Source: Sphingobium arseniciresistens (lineage in GTDB: Bacteria; Pseudomonadota; Alphaproteobacteria; Sphingomonadales; Sphingomonadaceae). From it: 64,000 nucleotides of DNA. The position numbers were made by a program, and so were the translations under genes. The notes under the pieces were generated by a model. It worked only from the letters and a program-made list of their open reading frames with translations, had not been told where the DNA came from and searched no databases. Position 1 is the stretch's first letter. Each line of letters begins with the position of its first letter. Location: NCBI GenBank assembly GCA_029167225.1, contig JARFNK010000020.1, positions 1 to 64,000 on the forward strand, written 5' to 3'. Below, piece by piece: positions 17,402-26,800 of the stretch.

Positions 17402-20400
17402 CTGTATCTCTGGCATCAACGGCTTCCGTGGCGCTTTCGCCAAAGCGCTCGAACAAGATCGGGAGGAGGATCAGGGTCAGCAGCGTCGAGGTGACGAGCC
17501 CGCCGATAACCACGATGGCCAGCGGCTTCTGGATCTCCGATCCCGGCCCCGTCGCGAACAGCAGCGGCACGAGCCCGAAAGCGGTGATGCTGGCGGTCAT
17601 CAGCACTGGCCGCAGCCGCCGCTCCGCGCCCAGCCGCACCGCCTGCGCCATCGCGAGCCCCTCGTCACGCAGTTGGCGGAAATAGGAAACGAGGACGAGG
17701 CCGTTGAGCACCGCGATGCCGAGCAGCGCGATGAAACCGACCGACGCCGGCACCGACAGATATTCGCCGGATATCCAGAGGGAAATCACGCCCCCGACCA
17801 TGGCGAAGGGGATGTTGGCGAGGATGATGACCGCCGCACGGATAGAGTGCAGGGTCGTCAGCAGCACCAGCAGGATCAGCACCAGCGCCGCCGGGATCAC
17901 CAGCATCAGGCGGGAGGATGCGCGCTGCTGGTTTTCGAACTGCCCGCCCCACACCATGCGATAACCGGCGGGCAAGGCGATCTGCTTGTCCACCGCTGCC
18001 TTGGCCTCATCGACATAGCCCACAAGGTCGCGGCCAGAAACGAACGCCTGCACGAGCGCATAGCGCGAGCCGTTCTCGTGGTCGACCTTCACCGGCCCCT
18101 GCGTTCGTTCCACCCGCGCCATGTCGCTGACCCGCGCCAGCGTCCCGTCCGGCGTGCGCAGCGGCAGGTCAGCGAAGCGCGCGACATCGCTGCGGATGGC
18201 ATCGTCGCCCTTGATAAGGATGGGGATGCGGCGCTGCCCTTCGGCGACCACGCCGGCATGCATGCCCTCCACCTGCGCGCGCAGCATGTCCTGCATCTGG
18301 TCGATCGGCATGCCGAAGCGTCCCGCCGCGCTGCGGTCTATGTCCAGTTGCAGATAGTCGACCTGATCGTTGGCGACGGTCATCACTTCGGACGCGCCGC
18401 GCACCTTCGACAGGACGGACTGAACCCGCCCGGCCAGATCGGAGAGCGTCGCGAGATCAGGCCCGAACACCTTGACCGCCAGGTCACCGCGCGATCCGGT
18501 AAGCATTTCGGAGACGCGCATCTCGATCGGCTGGGTAAAGGTCGGCTCGATGCCGGGCAGGCGCTCGATCGCCTTGCGGATCTCCTCCACCACGAAATCC
18601 TTGTCGCCGCGCCATTGCGCCTGTGGCTTCAGCACCACGAAGCTGTCGGTCTCGTTCGGGCTCATCGGGTCGAGCCCGATCTCGTCGGTGCCGACGCGGG
18701 CGATGATCTGCTTGATCTCCGGCACATCGGCCATCAGCGATTTCTGGACGGCGGTGTCGATCACCACGGACTGGTCGAGGTTGATCGTCGGCAGCTTGGC
18801 GACCTGGACGATGACGGAGCCCTCATCCATCGAGGGCATGAAGGTCTTGCCCACTGCGCCATAGGCGATGCCGGCCAGCACCAGCCCTAGGGCGGAAATG
18901 CCATAGACCAGCCGCTTGCGCGCGAAGGCGCCGTTCAGCAGCACATGATAACCCGGATTGAGCCGGCGCATGATCCACGGCTCGCCATGCGCGCCACCCT
19001 TGAGGCCGAGCGAGGACAGCACCGGCACCAAGGTCAGCGCGATCAGCAGCGATCCGGCGAGCGCGAAGATGATGGTGAGCGCGACCGGCGCGAACAGCTT
19101 GCCCTCCAGCCCCTCCAGCGACAGCAGCGGCAGGAAGACGAGCGCGATGATGAGGATGCCCGCCGATACCGGCACGATCACTTCGCTCGTCGCCCGGAAC
19201 ACCAGGTTGAGGCGCGGCGGGCCATCGGCCTTCTGGTGATTGAGCCGCTCGACGACATTCTCGACGACGACCACGGCGCCGTCCACCAGCATGCCGATGG
19301 CGATGGCGAGCCCGCCCAGGCTCATGAGGTTGGCTGACAGCCCCATGCCGCGCATCATCAGGAAAGTGACAAGCGCAGCCATCGGCAGCGTCACCGCGAC
19401 GATCGCCGCCGCCCGCCAGTCGCCCAGGAACAGGATCAGCAGCACGACGACCAGTACCGTCGCCTCCAGCAAGGCCTTCTCGACCGTACCGACCGCCCGG
19501 CCGATCAGGTCGGATCGATCGTAGAAGACGTCGATGGTCGTGCCCTTGGGCAGCGTCTTTTCCAGTTCGGCGATGCGCGCCTTCACGCCATCCACCACCG
19601 CGCGGGCATCGGCACCGCGCAGTGCCATGACCAGGCCCTGCACTGCTTCGCCTTTGCCGTTGGCGGTCACGGCGCCGTAGCGGGTCAGGCTGCCGGTGCC
19701 GACGGTCGCGACATCGCCCATATGGACGATGCGGCCATTGCGGGCGGCGATGACCAGCGATTGCAGGTCGGCCTCGGACCGGATGGCGCCCACCGCGCGG
19801 ACGATCAGCGATTCCTCGCCGCTGGACAGCCGCCCCGCCCCGTCATTGCGATTGCCGCGCTCGATCACTTCGCTGAGGTCGGTGATCGACAGTCCCGCAC
19901 TCGCCAGCGCGATCGGATCGGGGCGCACCTCGAACGTCCGCACATAACCGCCCAGCGCATTGACGTCCGCCACCCCCGGCACCGTGCGCAGCGCCGGGCG
20001 CAGTGTCCAGTCGAGCAGGGTGCGCTTTTCCTCAAGGCTCATCGGCCCTTCGATGGTGAACATGAAAATGTCCGACAGCGGCGTGGAGATCGGCGCCATC
20101 CCGCCGCTGATCCCCTCCGGCAGGTCGCCCATCACCCCCGACAAGCGCTCAGCCACTTGGCTGCGCGCCCAGTAGATATCTGTGCCGTCGACGAAATCGA
20201 TGGTGATGTCGGCAATCGCATATTTGGCCGAGGAGCGCAGGATCGCCTGCCCCGGTATGCCCAGCATCTCCATCTCGATCGGGGTGATGACCCGGCTTTC
20301 CACCTCTTCCGGGGTCATGCCCGGCGCCTTCAGGATGATCTTCACCTGCGTCTGTGCGATATTGGGATAGGCATCGACCGGCAGGTTGACGAATGCCCAT

Positions 20401-20483
20401 GCACCCAGCCCCGCCGTCACCAGCGCCATGGCGACGACGATCAGGCGATAGGACAGCGCCCATGCGGCAAGCGACCTCAGCAT
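17394..20483 (-). CDS. czcA: Heavy-metal efflux RND pump (CzcA/CusA family)
   Basis: 1029 residues, the usual family length. The N-terminal helix with VNLPVDAYPNIAQTQV, the TM4 block AIGMLVDGAVVVVEN, and the C-terminal helices around LGIAVLNGLVLVSYFRQL are diagnostic of heavy-metal RND proteins. The TM4 motif reads AIG-x3-DGA-x3-VEN. This differs from classical CzcA (DFG-x3-DGA) and from CusA (DAA); as I recall the published HME scheme, it falls in the HME5 class that includes a cyanobacterial nickel pump. It exports metal from the periplasm or cytoplasm using the proton gradient. It lies 6 bp after the adaptor gene. Metal: Ni, Co or Zn, not resolved. Confidence 0.92.
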   Translation of the reverse strand: MLRSLAAWALSYRLIVVAMALVTAGLGAWAFVNLPVDAYPNIAQTQVKIILKAPGMTPEEVESRVITPIEMEMLGIPGQAILRSSAKYAIADITIDFVDGTDIYWARSQVAERLSGVMGDLPEGISGGMAPISTPLSDIFMFTIEGPMSLEEKRTLLDWTLRPALRTVPGVADVNALGGYVRTFEVRPDPIALASAGLSITDLSEVIERGNRNDGAGRLSSGEESLIVRAVGAIRSEADLQSLVIAARNGRIVHMGDVATVGTGSLTRYGAVTANGKGEAVQGLVMALRGADARAVVDGVKARIAELEKTLPKGTTIDVFYDRSDLIGRAVGTVEKALLEATVLVVVLLILFLGDWRAAAIVAVTLPMAALVTFLMMRGMGLSANLMSLGGLAIAIGMLVDGAVVVVENVVERLNHQKADGPPRLNLVFRATSEVIVPVSAGILIIALVFLPLLSLEGLEGKLFAPVALTIIFALAGSLLIALTLVPVLSSLGLKGGAHGEPWIMRRLNPGYHVLLNGAFARKRLVYGISALGLVLAGIAYGAVGKTFMPSMDEGSVIVQVAKLPTINLDQSVVIDTAVQKSLMADVPEIKQIIARVGTDEIGLDPMSPNETDSFVVLKPQAQWRGDKDFVVEEIRKAIERLPGIEPTFTQPIEMRVSEMLTGSRGDLAVKVFGPDLATLSDLAGRVQSVLSKVRGASEVMTVANDQVDYLQLDIDRSAAGRFGMPIDQMQDMLRAQVEGMHAGVVAEGQRRIPILIKGDDAIRSDVARFADLPLRTPDGTLARVSDMARVERTQGPVKVDHENGSRYALVQAFVSGRDLVGYVDEAKAAVDKQIALPAGYRMVWGGQFENQQRASSRLMLVIPAALVLILLVLLTTLHSIRAAVIILANIPFAMVGGVISLWISGEYLSVPASVGFIALLGIAVLNGLVLVSYFRQLRDEGLAMAQAVRLGAERRLRPVLMTASITAFGLVPLLFATGPGSEIQKPLAIVVIGGLVTSTLLTLILLPILFERFGESATEAVDARDTDA

Positions 20484-20489
20484 TGCCGC

Positions 20490-21602
20490 TTACTCGCCCA
20501 TCGCCATCGGCTTGAGCGCGCTGGTGCCCGCCACGACGATCTGCTCGCCTACTTTCAGGCCGGAGAGAATGAGGACGCGGTCGCCATCCTTGCCGCCGGC
20601 CTTCACCCGGCGCATCGACACGCCGCCGGGTGTGCGGACGAACACAATGTCGTCCGCGCCGATGGTGCTGACCGCCGCCTGCGGCACGCTCACCGCACCG
20701 CTCGGGGCAGGGCCGAAGATCGTCAGGCTCGTCGCCCTGCCCGACAGCGCACCGGGGCCGGTGGGCAGCTTTGCCTTCAGCGTGACCGATCGCGTGGCGG
20801 GGTCGATGGTCGATCCCACCGCCGTCACGCTTCCACGCAGCCCGCCATCCAGCATCACTGCCATGCCCGGCCGCACCTGTCCGGCGAGCCGCTCGGGCAG
20901 CTGTGCCTGCGCTTCATATTGGCCGTGGGCGTCAATGACATAGGGGGCGGTCGATCCATCGACGACCGTGCCGGCATGGGCCTGCGCGCTCGTCACCTTG
21001 CCGGCGATTGGCGCCGTCAGCTTATAGGTGCCGCTGCCGCCCGATGCGTTGACCATGTGCAGGATTCGGCTCTTCTCGGACACGTCGGCACGCGCTTCGC
21101 CCAATGCCGCCCGCGCTTCCTCCGCACGGGCACCGGCGATCACGCCTTCCCGGTCGAGCTGCGACAGGCGGCTGGCATTCGACTGGGCGACGCCGAGCCG
21201 AGCCTGCGCCCGGTTGAGGTCCGCCCCCATCACCAGCACGTCCCGGCTCGATACTACCGCCAGCGCCTGTCCCCTGCGCACCGTTTCGCCCTCAACGACC
21301 AGCGTGCGAGTCACCACGCCGGGGAAGGTCGCGGCGACCGCGACGCGCGCATTGGGCGGCGGCGCGATGACCGCCGGCACGACAGCGATCGGCGCCTCGT
21401 TCGCTGCCGCAGCGGCCTCGAACCGCAGGCCGAGCCGGCGTATATTGTCGGCCGACAGGGCGATCTCGCCCGGCTTTGCCGCCTCTGCTTCCGCCATGGC
21501 GGCAGTGTCCGCCTGCTCCCCGCCCTCACAGGCAGACAGCGACGAAAGAAGCATAAGACTACCCAGCAATGCCGGCGCGGAACGGAAACCTGAATAAGCC
21601 AT
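20490..21602 (-). CDS. czcB: Membrane-fusion adaptor lipoprotein of the metal efflux pump (CzcB-like)
   Basis: 370 residues. The signal peptide ends in a lipobox LSAC with cysteine at residue 25, so a lipid-anchored periplasmic adaptor is likely. Barrel-sandwich (FPGVVTRTLVVEGETVRRGQALAVVSS), alpha-hairpin (heptads around residues 120-200), second half-barrel (GTYKLTAPIAGKVTSAQAHAGT) and C-terminal beta domains follow in HlyD order. It links the RND pump to the TolC-type duct. It is first of the structural genes, 42 bp after the sensor-kinase gene, and that gap contains tandem CTGACG repeats that may bind the operon's response regulator. Confidence 0.88.
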   Translation of the reverse strand: MAYSGFRSAPALLGSLMLLSSLSACEGGEQADTAAMAEAEAAKPGEIALSADNIRRLGLRFEAAAAANEAPIAVVPAVIAPPPNARVAVAATFPGVVTRTLVVEGETVRRGQALAVVSSRDVLVMGADLNRAQARLGVAQSNASRLSQLDREGVIAGARAEEARAALGEARADVSEKSRILHMVNASGGSGTYKLTAPIAGKVTSAQAHAGTVVDGSTAPYVIDAHGQYEAQAQLPERLAGQVRPGMAVMLDGGLRGSVTAVGSTIDPATRSVTLKAKLPTGPGALSGRATSLTIFGPAPSGAVSVPQAAVSTIGADDIVFVRTPGGVSMRRVKAGGKDGDRVLILSGLKVGEQIVVAGTSALKPMAMGE

Positions 21603-21624
21603 CCATCCCGCCTAGACCCTCTAG

Positions 21625-21648
21625 CTGACGGAAGCCTGACGGCGTCAG
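21625..21648 (-). promoter_or_regulatory. Tandem CTGACG repeats upstream of czcB (possible response-regulator site)
   Basis: CTGACG at 21625-21630 and again at 21636-21641, 11 bp apart, followed by the inverted copy CGTCAG at 21643-21648. Direct repeats about one helical turn apart are the usual target of OmpR-type regulators. The site straddles the end of the kinase gene. Its use by the local regulator is inference. Confidence 0.4.
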
Positions 21649-22664
21649 GATGAGGTAGCGAAATCCAGCACCAGCTCGCGATGATCGGGGACCGTAGTGA
21701 GCGCGCCGCCATAGGCCGCCATGATCCGCGCGACGATGGAGAGGCCCAGCCCTGCGCCATCCTTGCTCGCATAGTCCGCGCGGCGATGCCGCTGCACGAG
21801 TTGAGCCAGTCGGGCAGCAGAAAGTCCCGAACCACCATCCTTGACGCGCAGGCGCGGTCCAGGACCGGCAAAGACCGTAATGGCGCCCCCCGCCGGCGTC
21901 ACGCGCAGCGCATTTTCGACAAGATTGCGCAAGGCCGCCGCGATCGTCTCCCTGCGTGCCCGGACCACCGCGACGTCGCCGATGCGCACCAGCGAGATCG
22001 TCTTCCCCGCCGCGATCACGCTGGGCGCGAGCAGGCTGATGACATCGGCGCTCACATCCTCCAGCGACACCTCGTCAGGCAGGGACTGCGCCAGCGCCTG
22101 CGCATCCGCCTGCGCCAGCAGCATAAGCTGGTCGATCAACCGGCGCATCGAGAGTACGTCATCCTTCAATCGAAGCGCGCCGGGATGATCCATCCCGTCC
22201 AGTTCCAGCGCCAGCACCGCAAGCGGCGTGCGCAGTTCGTGCGCGACATCCGCGGCGAACGCCTCATGATGGCGGGCGGCCTCGTCGAGCCGCCTTAGCA
22301 GCATGTTGACGGCCTCCGCGAAGGGCACGGCCTCGGCCGGAAAATCGCCATGGTCGACCAGCACCCCGCGCTCATGCGCCTTCGCCAGCTGCAGCTTTGC
22401 CGCGGCCTCGGCGAGAGGCGCGAGCGCCCGGCGGATCACCATCAGGCTGGCCACGCCCATGGGCACGATCAGGACGAGGATGGGGACGAGCACATGCTCC
22501 GTCAGTTCCCGAAAGGCATGCCGGGCGGCCACGGGATTGCCGAGCGCCTGAAAGGATTGCTGATGCTCGCGAACGATGAACACCAACAGCAACAGCGCGC
22601 CGATGACCCCCACGGTGGACAGTCCGACGATCAGTCGCCGCGCGATGGAGCGATGCAGGTTCAT
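21645..22664 (-). CDS. Two-component sensor histidine kinase (metal-responsive candidate)
   Basis: 339 residues with two membrane helices (about 12-30 and 58-77) enclosing a short periplasmic loop of roughly 30 residues that contains several histidines (REHQQSF, ARHAFRELTEHV). Then come a HAMP-like stretch, the H-box FAADVAHELRTPLAV, the N-box NLVENALRVTPAGG, DGGSG and GAGLGLSI. This architecture is typical of CzcS/CusS/IrlS-like kinases. A histidine-bearing loop in a metal efflux operon suggests direct sensing of periplasmic metal. The ATG overlaps the regulator stop (ATGA). It phosphorylates the response regulator encoded just upstream. Confidence 0.88.
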   Translation of the reverse strand: MNLHRSIARRLIVGLSTVGVIGALLLLVFIVREHQQSFQALGNPVAARHAFRELTEHVLVPILVLIVPMGVASLMVIRRALAPLAEAAAKLQLAKAHERGVLVDHGDFPAEAVPFAEAVNMLLRRLDEAARHHEAFAADVAHELRTPLAVLALELDGMDHPGALRLKDDVLSMRRLIDQLMLLAQADAQALAQSLPDEVSLEDVSADVISLLAPSVIAAGKTISLVRIGDVAVVRARRETIAAALRNLVENALRVTPAGGAITVFAGPGPRLRVKDGGSGLSAARLAQLVQRHRRADYASKDGAGLGLSIVARIMAAYGGALTTVPDHRELVLDFATSS

Positions 22665-23332
22665 GGCAGCCGGACCATATAGCCGACGCCCCTCACCGTA
22701 TGCAGCATGTCAAGCGCGCCGGCCTCCTCCAGCTTGCGGCGCAGGCGCGAGACATTCGCTTCGACCGCATTGGGCGTCACCGGCTCGGCAAAGGAATAGA
22801 GCGCACTTTCGATCGCATTGCGGCGCACCACCGTCCCAGCCTTGCGCATCAGCGCTTCCAGCAGGTCGCATTCGCGGCGGGACAGGTCGATCAGCCGCCC
22901 GGCATGATGCGCTTCCCTGCGGGCTGCGTCGAAGCTCAAATCTCCGCATGTCAGCAGCGTCTCGGCGCGCGGGCCGGGCCGGCGCAGCAGAGCGCGGATG
23001 CGGGCCGCCAGTTCATCGACCTCGGCCGGCTTCACGACATAGTCGTCAGCGCCGGCATCCAACCCCGACACGCGATCTTCCAGCGCATCGCGCGCCGTCA
23101 GGATCAGGGCCGGCTCCATCCGGCCCAATGCGCGCTGCCGTTTCAGCCAGGCCATGCCGTCGCCATCGGGCAAGCCCAGATCGAGGATCATCGCGTCATA
23201 GCGGGTGGCTTCGATCGCGGTTTCGGCGGTCGCCAGATCGCTCACCTCGTCGCAGGCGAACCCGCGCCGCGCCAGCCCGGCCACCATCAGGGCGGCAAGG
23301 CGCGCATTATCTTCGATCAGGAGTATCCGCAT
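22661..23332 (-). CDS. OmpR/PhoB-family response regulator of the metal efflux operon
   Basis: 223 residues. Receiver domain: acidic pair IEDN at residues 6-9, phospho-acceptor in LDLGLPDGDG at about residue 51, conserved lysine in VVKPAEVDEL. The C-terminal winged helix carries LSRRECDLLEALM and VEANVSRLRRKLEEAG. Family relatives (CzcR, CusR, IrlR) turn on metal efflux genes. First gene of a six-gene minus-strand operon, 82 bp downstream of the last eCIS gene and in the same direction; no strong terminator was seen between them, so some read-through is possible. Confidence 0.9.
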   Translation of the reverse strand: MRILLIEDNARLAALMVAGLARRGFACDEVSDLATAETAIEATRYDAMILDLGLPDGDGMAWLKRQRALGRMEPALILTARDALEDRVSGLDAGADDYVVKPAEVDELAARIRALLRRPGPRAETLLTCGDLSFDAARREAHHAGRLIDLSRRECDLLEALMRKAGTVVRRNAIESALYSFAEPVTPNAVEANVSRLRRKLEEAGALDMLHTVRGVGYMVRLP

Positions 23333-23413
23333 GGGCGGGTTCTAGACGTCAAACGACCGCCTTCCAAGCGGGTCGAAGGCTGGATTTCGCGCGATGACCG
23401 TCAGCGCGGGAAG

Positions 23414-23839
23414 CTATGATCCCTTGGCGGGTTTCTTCCGCGTCGTTCCCGTCACCTTGGCCGCAGACCGGGCCTTTGCCTTCACCGGCTTCGCCACCTC
23501 GATCCCCGTCGGCCTGGGCGCAGTCGTGCCGCCCGCCGAAACCACCGGCGGCTTGCCGGCGTCGAGGATCGGCTGCAACGTCTTGCGGGTCGATTCAAGC
23601 ACCGTCTCGGCCTGTTTCCGGTCTGCCTTCAGCGCGACGATCTGGGCGTCGATGCGCGCGTTCTGATCGGCGCGCAAGGTTTCCAGCGCGGTGATCCGCG
23701 CGCCGATGCTGTCGACATGCGACTGCTGCAGCGCCAGCGGGCGGGACAGCATCTGCGCATCGATCTTGGTGCCGGAAAGCAGCTTGTCGACCTCCTTCGT
23801 GAGTTCTTCCCTGCCTTTCAGCAGACTGTCGATCGTCAT
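23414..23839 (-). CDS. Coiled-coil protein at the end of the eCIS operon
   Basis: 141 residues. Residues 1-90 are hydrophilic with heptad patterns (VDSIGARITALETLRADQNARIDAQIV is a long helix), and the last 45 are lysine/alanine-rich and probably disordered (KPVKAKARSAAKVTGTTRKKPAKGS). No known domain was recognised. It lies 11 bp after the beta-helix gene, so it belongs to the injection-system operon. It could be a chaperone for the fibre, a trimerising stalk or a DNA-/membrane-adhering accessory. All of these are guesses. Confidence 0.6.
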   Translation of the reverse strand: MTIDSLLKGREELTKEVDKLLSGTKIDAQMLSRPLALQQSHVDSIGARITALETLRADQNARIDAQIVALKADRKQAETVLESTRKTLQPILDAGKPPVVSAGGTTAPRPTGIEVAKPVKAKARSAAKVTGTTRKKPAKGS

Positions 23840-23850
23840 AATTCCCTCCT

Positions 23851-26800
23851 TCAGGCAATCTGGTTGAATGCGTTTTCGGGCGCCGGAAATGGCGCGGGCC
23901 TGCCGATGTTCGGGCCGAACGACACATTACCGATGAACGGCCCGGGCATCCCGTGGAAATGATAGGAAGGCAGTGCCCGCGTGTTCGCCTTCACATGGTT
24001 GCCCGACACGGTGCATCGGCGGCCCACCAGGGAGACGGTGGCGTCCTGCCGCTGGTCGTTCACCGGCCCGCTGATGTGCATGCAGTAATTGTCGTCGAAC
24101 TGGACCCGCTCGAAGCGCATGCGGATCGTGTCGGTCAGGTCCGTCTGCAACAGCTCGACAAGCGCGCTGGCGCCCGCGCCGATGAACTTGTTGTGCGCGA
24201 TCTGCGTCCCGAATCCGAAGACGATGGCCTCCGCGCCCAGATTGATCTGCATCTCCAGCAGGCCACGCATCCGAAGCGCCCGGTCCTCTGCCGTGACGGG
24301 CCTGGACGCGGGATCGGTATAGGTGACAAGGTTGCCCTCGACCCGCGCCTCCAGCACGAACTCCGCTACGATGCCGCGCGCGACAGGGGCCGCACCCTGT
24401 CCGCCGGGCGGCGGCAGGCCGATGTCGACGACCTCGTTGCCCTGCACATGCAGCTCACCATAGACGAACAGCGCGCCGATGCCGATCGCGACGGGCAGCG
24501 TCCAGCCGCAGCGGTTGATCCTGTTGTCGACCAGCTCGGTACGCCCCGTCGATCCCAGGATGATGACGGCATAGCTGGACATCTCCCTCAGGCGGTTGCC
24601 CGTCAGCTTGGGCTCGGCGGAATTGTTGACCATGATGCCGACCTGTCCGCTCTCGATCCGGTTGCCGGTGAGGCTCGCCCGGTCGCAGTCATTGCAATAG
24701 AGGGCGGCCACGGGGCCGATCAGATGATTGTCGGCGATCACGCAGTCATTGGCATTCCCGGCGATGATGCCGATGCCCATTGTTTCACCGATGGCACCCA
24801 GCATGTTGCCGGCGATGCGCGCATGGCTGACGCCGAGCAGGCCGATGCCGTTCACCCGCCCGGAGATGATGTTGTTGGCGATGATGATCCGTTCAAGCGG
24901 CAGGAACTGGCCATCCTGCTCATTGCCCGCGAAGATCGCGCTGTTGATGCCGCCCTCGCCCGCGACGGTGATGATATTGCCTTCCACCACACTGCCGCTG
25001 CCGCACGCGCGGATGCCCACGACATTGCCACCCGGAAGGGCGATGCGGTTGCCCTCTATGATGGCGGATTCGGCGGCGACGTCGATCGCGCGGCCGATAA
25101 TGCCCTCCGCTTCGGTCAGGCCGACCAGATTGCCGCGCACGACCGATCCAGCCGCCAGCGACGCCGGCACGTCATCGGGCCGGTCGTTGATGAGGATGCC
25201 CCGCACGGCGCGCCTGATCTCATTATTCTCGATCAGGACGCCGCGCACAGTCTGTTCCACCAAAATGCCGATCGTCGCGGGGGTGTTCCCGCCCGGACGG
25301 CCCATGGCGAACTGGCTGTTGGTGATCCGTCCCTCGATGCAGCGCTCCGACAGCCACACGCCGTTTGCGAAGCCGGAGAACACGCAATCGTCCACGGTCA
25401 GATCCCGCGCGCCGCGCGCCAGGATGGCGATGCCGGCGCTGATGTCGCGCTCCTCCGCCTCGAACACGCAGTGGGAAATGACCGGGCGGTCGGCAAGGCC
25501 GACGGTGATAAGCGGCGCCGCCCCTCTTTGCTGGCGCAAGCGGACATCATGGATGCGGACGCCCTCGATACCGCCATTGCCGATCACGAATGCGCCGCCG
25601 GCCAGTGCGACGACCGTTGCGCCAAGGCTTTCGCCATGAATTTCCACATTATCCCGCCCGATCTCGACCGGATCGCGCAGCGTGTGGATACCGGACTTGA
25701 GGCATATGCAGCCGCCCGCATCGGGCAGCGCATCGACCGCCGCCTGGATATCGTCGCCGGGCCGCACGATAATCGTGCAGCAGCTTTCCGCCACGACCGG
25801 GCGCGGCCGGCAATCCTCGACGATGGGCGCCACCCACCCGGCCGCATTGGCGTCGACCACGGCGAGGCGGCAATAATGATGGTGGATGCCGAAGGGCGCC
25901 GCCTGCACCAGTTCCTCGACCTGCCGGCCCGCCGTGCGCGCGGTGAAGATCCAATAGTCGCCGAGGCGGAAGGTACCGCCGGCAAGCTGATCGAAGCTGA
26001 CCTCGACGCCATCGCCCAATTGCACCCATGTCCCCGCTGCCGGCACCGGGACCACGCCGGGAGAAGCGGCGGCGGTCAGGTCGGTCAGCACATTGCCGGC
26101 GCTGTCGCGGACAAGCCCGGCCTGATCCCATTTGCGCACGCGGGGGTGAAATTGCGGGTCGGCGGCATTGCCTCCACCGCCGAGCAATGCGACGGTGCCC
26201 GCCGGCAACGGCGCCGTCAGCGTGACCGTCTGCTGCGCGTCGTTCACCGCCTGGACCTGCGCCATGACGCCGGGCTGGCCCTCCAGTTCGCGCCGATCGT
26301 CGGTGATCTCCACCCAGTCGCCCGGATTGAACCGCATCACGTCGTCGCGCGCGACCCGCGCAACCCGCAGGATGTTCGCCGCCGGCACCGCCAGCACGGG
26401 ACTTGCGACGGTGGCGTTATACATCGCCCATTTGAAGCGAAAGGCCCCCGCGGCCGACTGATCGTGGATCTCGACCCGGTAGGTCCGGTTCTCAAGGCCG
26501 GTATAGCCGCTGCCCGGCGGCAGCAGGCAGGGGTCGGTCTGGGGCGGGCCGATATGTGCGCGGCTCGACAGGCGCCCGGTGGACGGGGCGGTCAGCGCAT
26601 TCCATCCGGGCAGTTCGCCATCGGGGGTGCTGCAATCGGCATTGCCGACATTGGGCAGCGTGCGGACCTGCCAGACCGTCTGGACGCGGCCGGTGGTGTC
26701 CACGCCGATGGCGGGCTCGATCAACGAGGGGTCTTCGATCGGCGTGACCGTCCGTTGCCAGACGTCGAGCAGCACGACATGCCGGCCGGCCGCCGGCGCA

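Noticed and set aside
23333-23413. Imperfect palindrome (CGACCCGC / GCGGTCG on the minus strand) between the eCIS and efflux operons as terminator
   Set aside because: The stem is short and broken and has no T-run, so a terminator cannot be supported.
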